Origin: Durusdinium trenchii
Taxonomy: Eukaryota; Sar; Dinophyceae; Suessiales; Symbiodiniaceae
Direction: 5' to 3'
Assembly: GCA_963970005.1 (NCBI GenBank)
Contig: CAXAMN010021573.1
Span: forward strand, 147,259-211,258
Length of the DNA: 64,000 bases
Shown: positions 9,534 through 18,815 of the stretch, piece by piece
Layout of the letters: each line of letters starts with the position of its first letter
Numbering within the stretch: position 1 is the first letter of the stretch
Made by a program: the position numbers and the translations under genes
The notes under the pieces: generated by a model
Seen by the model: the letters and a program-made list of their open reading frames with translations, nothing else
Database searches by the model: none
Told to the model about the DNA's origin: nothing

Positions 9534-11953
9534 GTGCACAAGAGCTGATCGACGTGGTACGACAGCTGAGGCAGGAGGTCACCCAGGGACAGCAGCGCGA
9601 AGCACGACTACAAGGGCAAGTTGAGATGCTGGTTCACGCTCAGCAGGCACAAGGAAGCGATCCAGGAGGACACTTCGAAGGTATGAGACAAGCGTTCACA
9701 GCCTTGGCGCAGTCACAGCAGGACCTCATTGAAAACATCAAGATGCCGAAGGACGCCAAGAAGACTATGAGCTTGGTCGACAATCGTGGACTAGCGAAAC
9801 CGGACAAGTTCGACGGAAAGGAGGAAGGATTTTTGTACTGGCGCACTCGACTGGAGGCCTTTGTGACCTCGATCCATCCAGATCTAGAGGACATCATGCT
9901 GTGGGCTGAGGAGATGGACCATGAGATCATGTCGGCTGACATCAAAGCCGCTTGGGGCCCGTTGAACCCCAGTGAACGCGAAGTCGTGGACGTCGACAGC
10001 ATGAACTCGCAGCTGTTTGCGGTGCTGCAGACGTTATGTGAACGTGAAGCTTTTCAGATAGTACGGAGCTCTGGAAAGCACAATGGTCTGGAGTCGTGGC
10101 GACGCCTGGTACGAAGACTTGACCCGGCCACCGGGAACCGAAGACGAGCAATGTTGAGAGCCATCCTCAACCCAAGCAAGGCGAGCAAGCTCGAAGACCT
10201 GTCGAACTCCATCGAATCTTGGGAGGAAATGGTAAGGCAGTACGAGCACAAGAAGAGACCGGACGGAACACGGCATCAGCTCGACGAGGAGATCCGCATG
10301 TCGGTGCTGGAACACTTGTGCCCCGGCGAATTGGAAAAGCATTTAAATTTGCAGTTGAATCGCTCAAGATTCACATCGTACCTGGACGTGCGCAACGAGA
10401 TCGTGCTGTACATCGAGGCAAGGCTCGGGGCCAAGTTTCGAATGACCGATGCAAGCCAACCTCCCGGAGGGCAAGATCCACAACCCATGGATGTCGGAGC
10501 CTTTGAGAAGAAGGGCAAAGGAAAGAGCAAGAAAGGCAAAGGCAAAGGAAAAGACGGCAAGACGAAGAAGGGCGACTCGAAGGGCATCGGAAAGTGGCAG
10601 AGCAGCGGAAAAGGACAAGGATCCCAGGCCAAAGGCTCAGGTTCGCAAAGTTCGAAGACTTGCCACAGTTGGACTTGCCACAACTGTGGCAAGACGGGGC
10701 ATTTTGCTCGAGATTGCTGGAGCGCTGGCGGCGGTGCGGCGAATGCGAACCAGAAGCCGAAAGGCGGGAAGTCTAATCCTAAGTCGAAGGGCAAAGGTGG
10801 CAAGCACATGTCCAACCTGGAGGAGTCCCCCGCAGAGCCACATGCAGAGCCGATGGATACAGGATGCTTCAGCCTCGCGGGACTCGAAGTAGAGATCGAG
10901 ATCGACCCGGAGATTAAGCAAGAGCTGGAGGATGCAGATCGATGCATGAATCCCTGCGACTATTGCTTCTGCCAGAATTGCGGACTGGACGAAGGAGGAC
11001 ATGTTGAACACATCTGCAACTTGTGCGGCATGGATTGGGAAAGGTTCCTGGAGAACGAGGACCTGAAGTCCATTCGAGCTGCGCTCAAAATGACGAAGCC
11101 GGACGACTTCGAGTACATCGTGGACAAAACGATTTGCCTCATGAGGGGAATCTCACTGAAGACCTTCCAGGCTTATAAGGACGATGTGAAGGAGAAGTTG
11201 CGGAAGAAGGTCGACCCTGATGAGAGCTTGCGGAAGATGAACAAGGAGACATTGCAGCAAGTCGAAAAGCACAGGCAGGAACTTCGCTTGCTGTACTTCG
11301 AGAAGTTGACAGACGCGATCGTTGGGGAGAGTCGGACCTCTGGTCTAGGCCAGCCCCCGGGGTCCAAGGATGGCGGGACGAGTCAGACCGTTGGTCAGGC
11401 CGGCCCTGCATCCGGATCCAATGAGCAAGCTTCGAGCTCAGCAGGTCGTGTGGAGACGGAGGTGAAGCCCAGAGTGATGGAAGAGATGAGTCGAGCCTTT
11501 GGTTCGGCCGAGTTCCCATCAAGACCCGCAGGGTCATCATCCGGGACAGTCCTGCACCGAACCATCGGACAGATGGAAGTGGCGAACATTGACGCTACGA
11601 TTCGCGAGAAGATGGCAGCGTGCGAAGAATGCGAAACGAAAGAAGAGGTTCAAAAGTTGGAAGCCGAAGTCATGGTGTTGAAGGCTAAGAAGGACAAGTT
11701 GAAAGAGAAGATTCACCGAGATGACCAGGTTACCAAAGCGAAAGCCAAGGCAGCACCTAAGCTCACCGCGGAGAACCTGAACGACCAAAGTTGGCACGAT
11801 TCGCGGTATTATCAAGCTGTCAAGGCCGGTGCAAGCCATTCGTTGGCGTGGAGTCAAGAACGCAAGAGGAGGAAGGCGACCCTACATCGCCAACAAGGAG
11901 TTGCCGACCGTGCAGCCGAAAGAATCAGGATGGACAAGGAACAAAGCCTGTGA
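9512..11953 (+). CDS. gag: Gag region of Copia polyprotein
   Basis: About 813 aa from the first in-frame ATG. Residues about 10-40 form a probable coiled coil (RQLRQEVTQGQQREARLQGQ). Residues about 100-300 fit a Copia-type Gag capsid (WRTRLEAFV...LED). A lysine/glycine-rich basic linker follows. A CCHC zinc knuckle (CHNCGKTGHFARDC) begins at residue 389 and should bind genomic RNA. Unusually, a second Cys/His cluster lies at about residues 478-510 (CDYCFCQNCG, CNLCGMDW). A long acidic, partly coiled-coil tail leads to protease. The TGA at 11951-11953 probably results from a lost base in the A-run at 11940-11941, since Copia Gag and Pol are normally one polyprotein. Confidence 0.85.
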   Translation: MATVGGMSAQELIDVVRQLRQEVTQGQQREARLQGQVEMLVHAQQAQGSDPGGHFEGMRQAFTALAQSQQDLIENIKMPKDAKKTMSLVDNRGLAKPDKFDGKEEGFLYWRTRLEAFVTSIHPDLEDIMLWAEEMDHEIMSADIKAAWGPLNPSEREVVDVDSMNSQLFAVLQTLCEREAFQIVRSSGKHNGLESWRRLVRRLDPATGNRRRAMLRAILNPSKASKLEDLSNSIESWEEMVRQYEHKKRPDGTRHQLDEEIRMSVLEHLCPGELEKHLNLQLNRSRFTSYLDVRNEIVLYIEARLGAKFRMTDASQPPGGQDPQPMDVGAFEKKGKGKSKKGKGKGKDGKTKKGDSKGIGKWQSSGKGQGSQAKGSGSQSSKTCHSWTCHNCGKTGHFARDCWSAGGGAANANQKPKGGKSNPKSKGKGGKHMSNLEESPAEPHAEPMDTGCFSLAGLEVEIEIDPEIKQELEDADRCMNPCDYCFCQNCGLDEGGHVEHICNLCGMDWERFLENEDLKSIRAALKMTKPDDFEYIVDKTICLMRGISLKTFQAYKDDVKEKLRKKVDPDESLRKMNKETLQQVEKHRQELRLLYFEKLTDAIVGESRTSGLGQPPGSKDGGTSQTVGQAGPASGSNEQASSSAGRVETEVKPRVMEEMSRAFGSAEFPSRPAGSSSGTVLHRTIGQMEVANIDATIREKMAACEECETKEEVQKLEAEVMVLKAKKDKLKEKIHRDDQVTKAKAKAAPKLTAENLNDQSWHDSRYYQAVKAGASHSLAWSQERKRRKATLHRQQGVADRAAERIRMDKEQSL

Positions 11954-12705
11954 AGGAGGAGGAATTCGACAAGGAAGAAGACAACACGATTGAGACCGAA
12001 GCCGTGCAAGAGATGGACGACGGAATGGTGCGTGTTTTCACGGGCCAAGCAAAACGCGTGGCTCGAGGAAAGCTCAAGAAGCATCAGTTCTCCCGATTCT
12101 TCAAGTCTGCACGGACGTACCGGAAGCTCAGTCAGGAAGAAGTAGCCAAGTTCGCCGTGGAGACCAAAGACGACGAACTGCGAGTGATGGGCCGGAAGAG
12201 GACAGATGTTCTTCGCCGACGAGACCGACCCATGAGTAAGGAGAAGAAGGAATCCAGGAAGAAGCGTGTTCGCAAGGCAAGGGCACGCAAGCGCAAGGAA
12301 GAGGAGGAGAAGTTCTATCTGAAACACCCGCACGACAAGATGCGATGCTTCGATTTCCGGAGGTCCGAGATCGATCGCGAGCGCTACTTCCTGCAGAGCC
12401 GCCATGACGAGGTGCAGAAGGACCTGGATAACGTCAAGCTGACCCGTGGAGAGATCAATTCGTTTGCGGTGAACGAGCTGTCAGTCGACAAAAGCGGTTG
12501 GGTCAAGGTAACTGCAAACTTGGACACAGGTGCAGCCGTCACCGCGATCCCGACAGAGTTGAAGAGCCTGTTGGGGATGGAATCTGGAGATCCCAACGAC
12601 GCCAGCTACAAGACCGCTTCGGGCGAGCTCATCGCGGACGAAGGTGGTGGAACGATCCGCGGCCTGAAGAAGGCTATGGAAGGAAAGTGGACGGTCGATT
12701 TGTGA
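11941..12705 (+). CDS. Aspartic protease region of Copia polyprotein (frame-shifted)
   Basis: This frame, -1 relative to gag, starts with a very basic, charged segment (KKESRKKRVRKARARKRKEE). It then reaches a retropepsin-like active site, LDTGAAVTAIP, with the catalytic Asp codon at 12523-12525. The DTGA form is normal for retropepsins; Copia elements often have DSGA. The enzyme should cleave the polyprotein in the virus-like particle. The downstream flap region (ADEGGGTIRGL) is visible. The TGA at 12703-12705 is explained by one missing T in the run 12699-12701, after which the sequence continues in another frame. Confidence 0.7.
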   Translation, partial: TKPVKEEEFDKEEDNTIETEAVQEMDDGMVRVFTGQAKRVARGKLKKHQFSRFFKSARTYRKLSQEEVAKFAVETKDDELRVMGRKRTDVLRRRDRPMSKEKKESRKKRVRKARARKRKEEEEKFYLKHPHDKMRCFDFRRSEIDRERYFLQSRHDEVQKDLDNVKLTRGEINSFAVNELSVDKSGWVKVTANLDTGAAVTAIPTELKSLLGMESGDPNDASYKTASGELIADEGGGTIRGLKKAMEGKWTVDL

Positions 12706-13003
12706 ACGTCCACAGGTTGCTCGTCTCAGGAAGCAAGGTGACAGCCCGCAACTTGGTTGTCATGGACGGAGAGCAAGGCGACATCGTTCCAAAGGATGGA
12801 CCCATCGCACGAGGACTTCGAAGAGCGCTGAGGAGTTTGAAGCGCAAGTTCCCGAAGGACAACCGGGACACCACGAAGCTGTACGTGCACAAGGGCATCT
12901 TCTGCTTTGACCTCTGGTGCAAGGCAGAGCGAAAGACCGAAGGACATGAGACCATGGAGGAGCTCGCCGCAGTGGAGGCGGGTTTCCAGCGGCAGGTGAA
13001 TCC
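12702..13003 (+). CDS. Polyprotein segment after protease (frame-shifted)
   Basis: The protein-like reading resumes in a third frame (VNVHRLLVSGSKVTARNLVV) and plausibly completes the protease C-terminal half, then a helical segment ending near EAGFQRQVNP. The TAA at 13005-13007 is probably not a true nonsense change. One extra G at 13004 would carry the reading into the next open frame, which has proline-rich linker character. No separate catalytic motif was seen. Confidence 0.5.
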
Positions 13004-13127
13004 GTAAGTCCGAAGACTCCGATGGGGGGAGTCGGTCCTTTGGACCGGCCGGACCCGCAGGAGCACCCTGAGGGGCGAATCGATCCGATGGATCGGTCGG
13101 CCCCCATGGAAGAAGAGGGCTCCAAAA
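13004..13127 (+). CDS. Proline-rich linker before integrase (frame-shifted)
   Basis: Frame 2 reads a Pro/Gly/Asp-rich linker containing RIDPMDRSAP. A near-identical RIDPLDRSTP occurs in the integrase C-terminal tail (about 14467-14496), so the linker unit is used twice and supports this frame. The A-run 13124-13127 is where reading must shift by one base to enter the integrase frame. Confidence 0.5.
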
Positions 13128-14906
13128 GTGTTGAGGAGTCCAACATCTCCCACTGCAGAGGAGATCGAGGAGCATGAGGCGATTGGACACGCGATCCATC
13201 GCACATGGTGCGGACACTGCATCCGCGCCAGAGGGCTGCACGAGCAGCACAAGGCGACCCCAAGTCGAGACGACAGAGGATTGCCTACAGTGTCCCTGGA
13301 TTATTTTTACTTCGGGGGCGAAGGCAGGGGAACGGAAGGAGAACTTCCAAACCTGCAGGTGAAAGATGAAAGTACAGGGATGCTATGGGCATCCACCATC
13401 CCGGCCAAGGGAGCCGATGCTTTCACCACGAATTTCGTGTTGTCCTGTTTGGACGAAATGGGTTACAGGAGGATAATCCTGAAGAGCGACAACGAAGTGT
13501 CGATCAAAGCGCTGAAAGACAGCATCAAAGCGGCAGCTAAAACAGAGCTCTCCCTCGAGGAGGGGAAAACGGGCGATAAGCCGTCCACGGGAAGTGTTGA
13601 GTCCGCCGTGAAAGAGACCAAGAGGCAGTGCAGAGCCATGAAGAGCGCGTTGGAGGAGAAGCTGGGGAAAAGCATTCCCGATCGTCACGCCATTTGGACG
13701 TGGCTGGCCAGACATGCATGCTTCCTCATCTCGCGCTATCGTGTTGGACCCGACGGGCGCACGCCATACGAGAGGTTGAAAGGTAAGAGATGGAGGCGAC
13801 CCTTGGTTGTCTTCGGAGAGCGAGTGCACTTCAGACCGCTCCAGAGCTATGTCTCCGGAAGATCTGATTTGGCGCCAAAGCTGGACATGGGAGTGTACGT
13901 CGGTACACATGGAAGAAATGGAGATGCTTTGGTCATGACAAAAGAAGGCGTGATCAAAGGAGGCAGCTTGAAGAGGTTGACGGTTGAAGAAAGATGGGCC
14001 GACGTGGAGCTCTTCAAAGGAACACCCTGGAAGATGAGGCCGAAGTCCGAAGAGGACGTCGAGGCAGCCGCTGTACGGATTGAACTTCCGGCAGCTGAAG
14101 GCAGGCTCATGCCTGAGCCGGTGGCTCGAGACAGCGGGCCAAGGAACCTCTACGTCACACGTCGTGACGTGGAAGGAAACTACACGGCAGGATGTCCTGG
14201 ATGCATAGCGATTCAGGTTGGGCTGCCAGCCAGGGCGCATTCGACAGAGTGCAGGACCCTGGTACAGAATCGGTTGATGGCGACCGACGAAGGCAAAGAA
14301 AGGGTGGCGAAGGCCCAGAAGCGAAAGGAGGGAGGAGCGGCTCCCAAGGTAGTGTTGGCCGATATGCCCGATGAGGCAGAAGAGATGCATGCACCAGATG
14401 GCGTTGGACAACCCGAGGAACGAGTTGACCCTGTGGGTCAGCCGGTCCCAGGTTCAGGAACGGGACGAATCGATCCACTCGATCGGTCGACCCCTCCAGT
14501 GTCTCGTGCGGCGGAAGGTGCAACAGGGGATGAATCTCCGGCCAAGAAAGGAAGACATGCGACCGTCAAGAAAGCCAAGGTTCAAACCACGCGCGGTTCA
14601 AAGCGCGGAGGAGGGGATCTCGACGATCTCTATGGAATTGAGCCTCCGAGAGAAGGGGAGATCGAGCTGGAGAGAGGACCCAGTTCATCCTCGAAAGGCG
14701 AAGCTGCAGTCGCGAGCCCTGCCAAAGAGCAGGAAGAGAAAGTGGACAAGAGTCCCATGCCAGCGCCAGTTCGACAGCTGGTGATCGAGACGATTTGCAA
14801 TCTCGAGTTGGCGTCATTCCTCAACGAGAAGATGTTTCCAGAAGCCAGTTTTGCAGAGTGCAAGAACGTGAGCCGCGAAATGCTTCATTTAGGTGCAAGT
14901 ATAGGG
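13128..14906 (+). CDS. Integrase region of Copia polyprotein
   Basis: The N-terminal zinc-binding HHCC-like motif is HEAIGHAIHRTWCGHC. The catalytic D,D35E triad is visible: Asp codon 13299-13301 (SLDYFYF), Asp 13488-13490 (LKSDNEVS) and Glu 13599-13601 (GSVESAVKE), with 36 residues between the second Asp and Glu. A GKxxxR-type C-terminal region follows, then a low-complexity acidic/basic tail to about 14790. The enzyme inserts the cDNA and makes the 5-bp GTTTC duplication seen at the ends. The frame leaves the coding path at the G-run 14904-14906. The open frame beyond that, to 15056, is a shadow. Confidence 0.85.
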
Positions 14907-16606
14907 CACATGTCGCTGAGATATATAATCCAGAACGTTTCACTTCGAGGGCAAACCAATTTGGTCTCAGCCCCGGATTTGCAATTGACATGGAGTTGCA
15001 GAAGCCCAATGGAGAGTATTGGGACCTTTCGAAGAAGGCCGATGAGCAAGAAATGAACAGGCTTTTGGATCGGCACGAGCCGGCATGCCTCATTGGCTCA
15101 CCACCTTGTGGACCATTCTCACCACTGCAGAATCTTAGCAAGGACAAAAGAACCCCAGAAGAAACCGAACGAATCAGGCAAGAAGGACTCACACACCTTC
15201 GAGTAGCTTGCAAAAGTTATCTCAAACAGATGAATGAGGGGAGGATCTTCTTGCATGAACACCCGAAGGGTGCCAGCTCCTGGAAGGAACCCGAAATGCA
15301 GACGCTGATCAACGACCCCAGAGTGATTCAGGTCGAAGGGCCGATGTGTCGTTGGGGCATGAAGGCGACAGATCAACAAGGTGAAGGGTTTGTGCGCAAA
15401 GAGACGCGCTACCTTACGAATTCTGTCGCAATTGCAGCTGCATTGTCGGGTCAATGCAACGGAGGACACAGACATGTTCATTTGGTGAACGGCAGAGCCA
15501 GGCAGGCGCAGAAGTATCCTCCACGCATGGTGGCAGCGATCCTGCGCGCGATCAGACAGGAACTTCATTGGCGTGGAGAGCTCAATGAACTATCAGTCGA
15601 AGGGTCTGGACCTAGTCCAGATGGAGAAACGAACGAACCCAACAACAAGTTCGATGCTCCAGTAGAAGATCATGAACAAGCCGAATACTTTGACACAGTC
15701 ACTGGAGCTCCATTGCGCAAAGAAGCAGTTCTTGCCGCCAGGCAAGAAGAGCTGAGATGGGTTCACAAACAGCAGATCTACGTCAAGGTTCCGATTGAAG
15801 AATGTCATCAGGCCACTGGCAAGCCACCCATCACCTTGAAGTGGGTGGATAAGAACAAAGGAGACAATGAGAAAGAAAACTACAGAAGTCGCTTGGTGGT
15901 CAGAGAAGTCAAGAAGCCAGGTCAGACTGTTCCAGAATGCGAGAGCTTTTCAGCGATGCCTCCACTCGAGGCACTCAAGGCACTTTGTTCACTCATGACT
16001 TCGATGAAGGTCAGCCGACGTGGAAAAGTGCTCAAGCTCAAGTTGCTGGACATAAGCCGTGCTCATTTTTACAGCGATTCTCAACGAGCTGTATATTGCA
16101 CACTGCCTGAAGGAGATGAGACCCCAGGTCATTGCGCCCGTCTTGTCAAGACGATGTACGGGACGCAAGACGCAGCATCAATTTGGCAAGCGACCTACAG
16201 CGAATCACTTCAAGAACACGGCATTCAAGCTGGAACGGCATGGCCATCGATATTCTATGACACGCAATCAGACGCGAGATTTCTTGTGCATGGAGACGAT
16301 TTCCTGTTTTTAGGAGATGAGGATGCACAAAAGCGGATTGCCACCATTTTGGCAAAGAAGTTTGAATTTCGTGTCGACGGATGCGTCGGACCTGAAGAGT
16401 CAGATGGCACGGTGATGAGCGTGCTCAATAGGATTTTGGAATACAACAAGTCCACAGGGACGTTGACATACGAAGCTGATCCTAGACACGCAGAGATCAT
16501 TGTGAAACAATTGCAACTAGAAGGCGCTCGAGAAGTGAGCACACCCTCGATAAAGCAGACGGGGGAAGAGGCGTTCATTGAAACGCCGCCTTTGAATCAT
16601 GAAAAA
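14906..16606 (+). CDS. pol: Methyltransferase-like domain plus reverse transcriptase (Copia pol)
   Basis: The first part (about 14906-15560) is not standard Copia: AEIYNPERF, GFAIDM, WDLS, then IGSPPCGPFS near 15092-15121, HEHPKGASSW and CRWGM. SPPCGPFS resembles motif IV (PPCQ.FS) of C5-cytosine methyltransferases; activity is unproven. From about 15740 a Copia RT follows: LKWVDKNKGD, catalytic Asp at 16049-16051 (LLDISRAHF), and the HGDD active-site box at 16289-16300 (FLVHGDDFLFLG; Copia usually has YVDD). The coding path is cut by the inverted-repeat element at 16607, where an early TGA (16610-16612) belongs to the insert. Confidence 0.85.
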
Positions 16607-16952
16607 CCCTGAGCATCGGATATTGATCCTAATCAATAAACCGAAAAAATATCAATATTTTTGATTTGCCAAAAATATTGAAAATCATATTGATTTTGAT
16701 ATTGATTCCGGTATTGATTTCTGGGCAGCTTCGAAAAAGCAAATTTGATCAAATTTGATCAAATTTGGCTGGTTTTTGATCAAATTTGATCAAATTTGAT
16801 CAAGCTGACCATGTTGCTGTTTATTGAATTTCCTATTGATTTTTGCTTGGCTTTGAGGAAGAATTTCTATTGAAAAAGCACGCGCCCAAATCAATAGAAA
16901 TTGTTGATTTTTTTCAAGAATATTGATTAGGATCAATATCTGATGCTCAGGG
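16607..16952. mobile_element. 346-bp MITE-like inverted-repeat element inside pol
   Basis: The terminal inverted repeats are 32 bp (16607-16638 and 16921-16952, one mismatch), starting CCCTGAGCATC. The interior is AT-rich with repeated ATCAAATTTG units (about 16740-16802) and a 12-bp inner inverted repeat (16862-16873/16891-16902). Flanks are consistent with a 2-bp AA duplication (16605-16606, 16953-16954); removing 348 bp restores the RT-RNase H frame exactly. It contains no ORF. It could be a non-autonomous DNA transposon or an introner-like element, but no GN-AG splice pair removes it in frame. Confidence 0.8.
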
Positions 16953-16954
16953 AA

Positions 16955-17650
16955 GCAAAGATCTACAGATCGTTGGTGATGAGAGCAGCCTATTTGAGCC
17001 TAGACAGAGGAGATCTATGTGAAGCTGTGAAAACATTGGCAAGGTCTATGTCCGTTCCCGACGAAGATTCTTGGGCAAGATTGAAACGCTTGGGCAGATA
17101 CCTGCTAGGCAAACCTAGAGTTGTGCAAGAGTTCAAACCGCAACGGATGTACACCAAGATCCGAGCTTTCACAGACAGTGACCATGCTGGATGCGTTCGC
17201 GCAAGAAAGTCCACCACCGGACTGGTCCTGATGTGTGGACAGCATACCTTGAAGTCTTCATCAACTCTGCAAACGACGATATCGTTGTCTTCGGGCGAAT
17301 CGGAGTATTACGCCATCGTTAAAGCAACGGCATCGGTGCTCGGGATACGAGAATTGTTCCGAGAATGGGGAGTTGAGTTGGACTGCATGGTTCTTTCAGA
17401 CTCCAGCGCAGCTAGAGGAATGTGCAGTCGACGCGGGCTAGGCAAAACAAGGCATGTACAGACCCGCTACTTGTGGGTTCAACAGAAGCTCAAAGAGAAA
17501 GAGTTCGAGTTGGTCGCGGTAGACACCGACAAGAACGTTGCCGACTTGTGCACCAAGCCTTTGAGCGCGGAAACCTGTTGGAAGCACATGCATGCTTTGG
17601 GCCAGTTCGCAAAGACCGGCAAGAGCACAGCTGCAAAAGCCGTGGAGTGA
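16955..17650 (+). CDS. RNase H region of Copia polyprotein
   Basis: The frame is the same as the RT segment once the insert is skipped. It begins EAKIYRSLVMRAAYLSLDR, the usual Copia sequence joining RT to RNase H. RNase H catalytic residues are visible: TDSDHAGC (Asp), SSGESEYYA (Glu) and LSDSSAARG (Asp), with KNVADLCTKPL near the end. KTRHVQTRYLWVQ is the usual Copia signature. It degrades genomic RNA during reverse transcription. The stop at 17648-17650 lies 28 bp before the polypurine tract. Confidence 0.9.
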   Translation, partial: AKIYRSLVMRAAYLSLDRGDLCEAVKTLARSMSVPDEDSWARLKRLGRYLLGKPRVVQEFKPQRMYTKIRAFTDSDHAGCVRARKSTTGLVLMCGQHTLKSSSTLQTTISLSSGESEYYAIVKATASVLGIRELFREWGVELDCMVLSDSSAARGMCSRRGLGKTRHVQTRYLWVQQKLKEKEFELVAVDTDKNVADLCTKPLSAETCWKHMHALGQFAKTGKSTAAKAVE

Positions 17651-17678
17651 AGATTCATCTGCAAAGCAGAAGAATCTT

Positions 17679-17686
17679 AGGAGGGG
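17679..17686 (+). promoter_or_regulatory. Polypurine tract
   Basis: AGGAGGGG abuts the 3' LTR directly, as expected for the plus-strand primer of an LTR retrotransposon. Confidence 0.85.
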
Positions 17687-17789
17687 TGTTTGGATGTAGG
17701 GTATGTACATACTATACACGTACCCCGACTTTTGGCTCAAGGGAAATAAGCGCGAGCGGCCGAGCTTTGAGCGTCCATATACATTTTCA
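17687..17789 (+). repeat. 3' LTR (103 bp)
   Basis: Identical to 9159-9261, with the spliced-leader-like TTTTGGCTCAAG at 17730-17741. It is followed by the GTTTC target duplication at 17790-17794. Confidence 0.95.
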
Positions 17790-18704
17790 GTTTCAGTCTC
17801 TTATATGGTGCGCGTTTTTAATTATCCTGGAGTAGATAGGCATGACAAAGACACACAGTAGACAGGCTCCCAACATATTTTCAGAAGTCCTCCAAAATGG
17901 ATGAATCTGATACTCCGGAATTGACATGAATTGAATGGTGATGGGGATGGGTTCGAACCCGGAACACCTAGGTCAACCCGTCGGTCTCCTGGATTCTCCT
18001 GGTGCTAGGTCAAACCACACCATGTGATTCACCATGGAAGAAAACGGGAGAACCTATTGAATAGAATCATGAATCTATTAGAATCTGTTTGGTGAAGACA
18101 GCTGGTTAGGGTCTCATCTCATTGGGTGTCCCGTTGGATGGTCCCAGCTACTGGCGGACCGGTCGTCACGACCGGTGGCGACTCGGTGTGAGGAAACCAC
18201 CTGAGTCCCCCCACGAAACAAATGATGGTTCCAATTGGTTCCGATCGTTTTTTGCATATTTTTCGATCCATTCTCTGGAAGTAACACCTAACACCAAGTA
18301 ACCTCACTGAGGCTTCCAAGGAAGCCTTGAGCTCACAAGCCTATGACTTCTTTACGCCACACGGCAGTGATGATCCAAGCACTGTTTTTGTTGTCCATTT
18401 GAATCAAAAGCAATCAAACACATGGTAGATGAGCAGCTTTGTATCAGTTTTTGTTGTCCTTTGTCCATGATGTTTGGTCGCTTGGAACTCTCCTCAGTAC
18501 AGACAGGCTTGTTCAAGGTGACAGGACCCAAAGCACCAATTGAAGGCATGAGTTGGATTGCCTTGCTAGGGTTGTCACCAATATCGCTTCTTGTGCCAAA
18601 CCGGCGACACGAACTCGTCACCGGGCTTCCAGCTTCCTCCGCAAGAACACCCACCACTCGGTTCTCTTCAACGGAACAATCCCACTCCTTGTTACTAGGA
18701 GAGA

Positions 18705-18815
18705 GGAGTTCCTAGTAGTAATGCACCTTGCTACCTGAGTAGCTTCTTTTTCCCAGTAGTAATGCCCTTGTTACGTTTGTAGCGATGCACCTCAGTAGCT
18801 CAGTAGCTCAGTAGC
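18705..18815. repeat. GTAATGCACC / AGCTCAGT short repeats
   Basis: Repeated TAGTAATGC and GCGATGCACCT words are followed by four tandem AGCTCAGT-type units (about 18793-18814). Similar TACTAGTAAGGCACCTG / GCGATGCACC words recur at about 34675-34756, so this is a dispersed low-complexity family. Confidence 0.45.

Larger units (their letters stand above)
9159..17789 (+). mobile_element. Ty1/Copia LTR retrotransposon, full length
   Basis: The element is bounded by identical 103-bp LTRs that start TG and end CA. The host duplication GTTTC lies at 9154-9158 and 17790-17794. A primer-binding site follows the 5' LTR and a polypurine tract precedes the 3' LTR. Domain order is Gag (zinc knuckle), aspartic protease, integrase, methyltransferase-like, RT, RNase H; integrase before RT defines Copia. 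Identical LTRs imply recent insertion. The polyprotein frame is broken at 11940, 12699, 13004, 13124 and 14904, each explicable by one base gained or lost in a run, and by an insertion at 16607-16952. The copy is probably inactive as assembled, or carries consensus errors. Confidence 0.95.

Noticed and set aside
13004-13158. Possible intron (GTAAGT at 13004, CTGCAG at 13153-13158)
   Set aside because: Removing it does not keep the integrase frame, and the intervening DNA reads as a linker repeated elsewhere in the polyprotein.
13383-14411. 342-codon minus-strand frame
   Set aside because: Antisense shadow of the integrase region, whose D,D35E triad is on the plus strand.
16607-16952. Insert as a spliced introner
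   Set aside because: No GT, GC or GA donor paired with the available AG acceptor removes a multiple of three bases, so a transposon insertion is simpler.
17930-18035. tRNA-like B-box (GGGTTCGAACCC) near 17949
   Set aside because: The T-stem does not pair beyond three bases on either strand and no A-box or acceptor stem fits.
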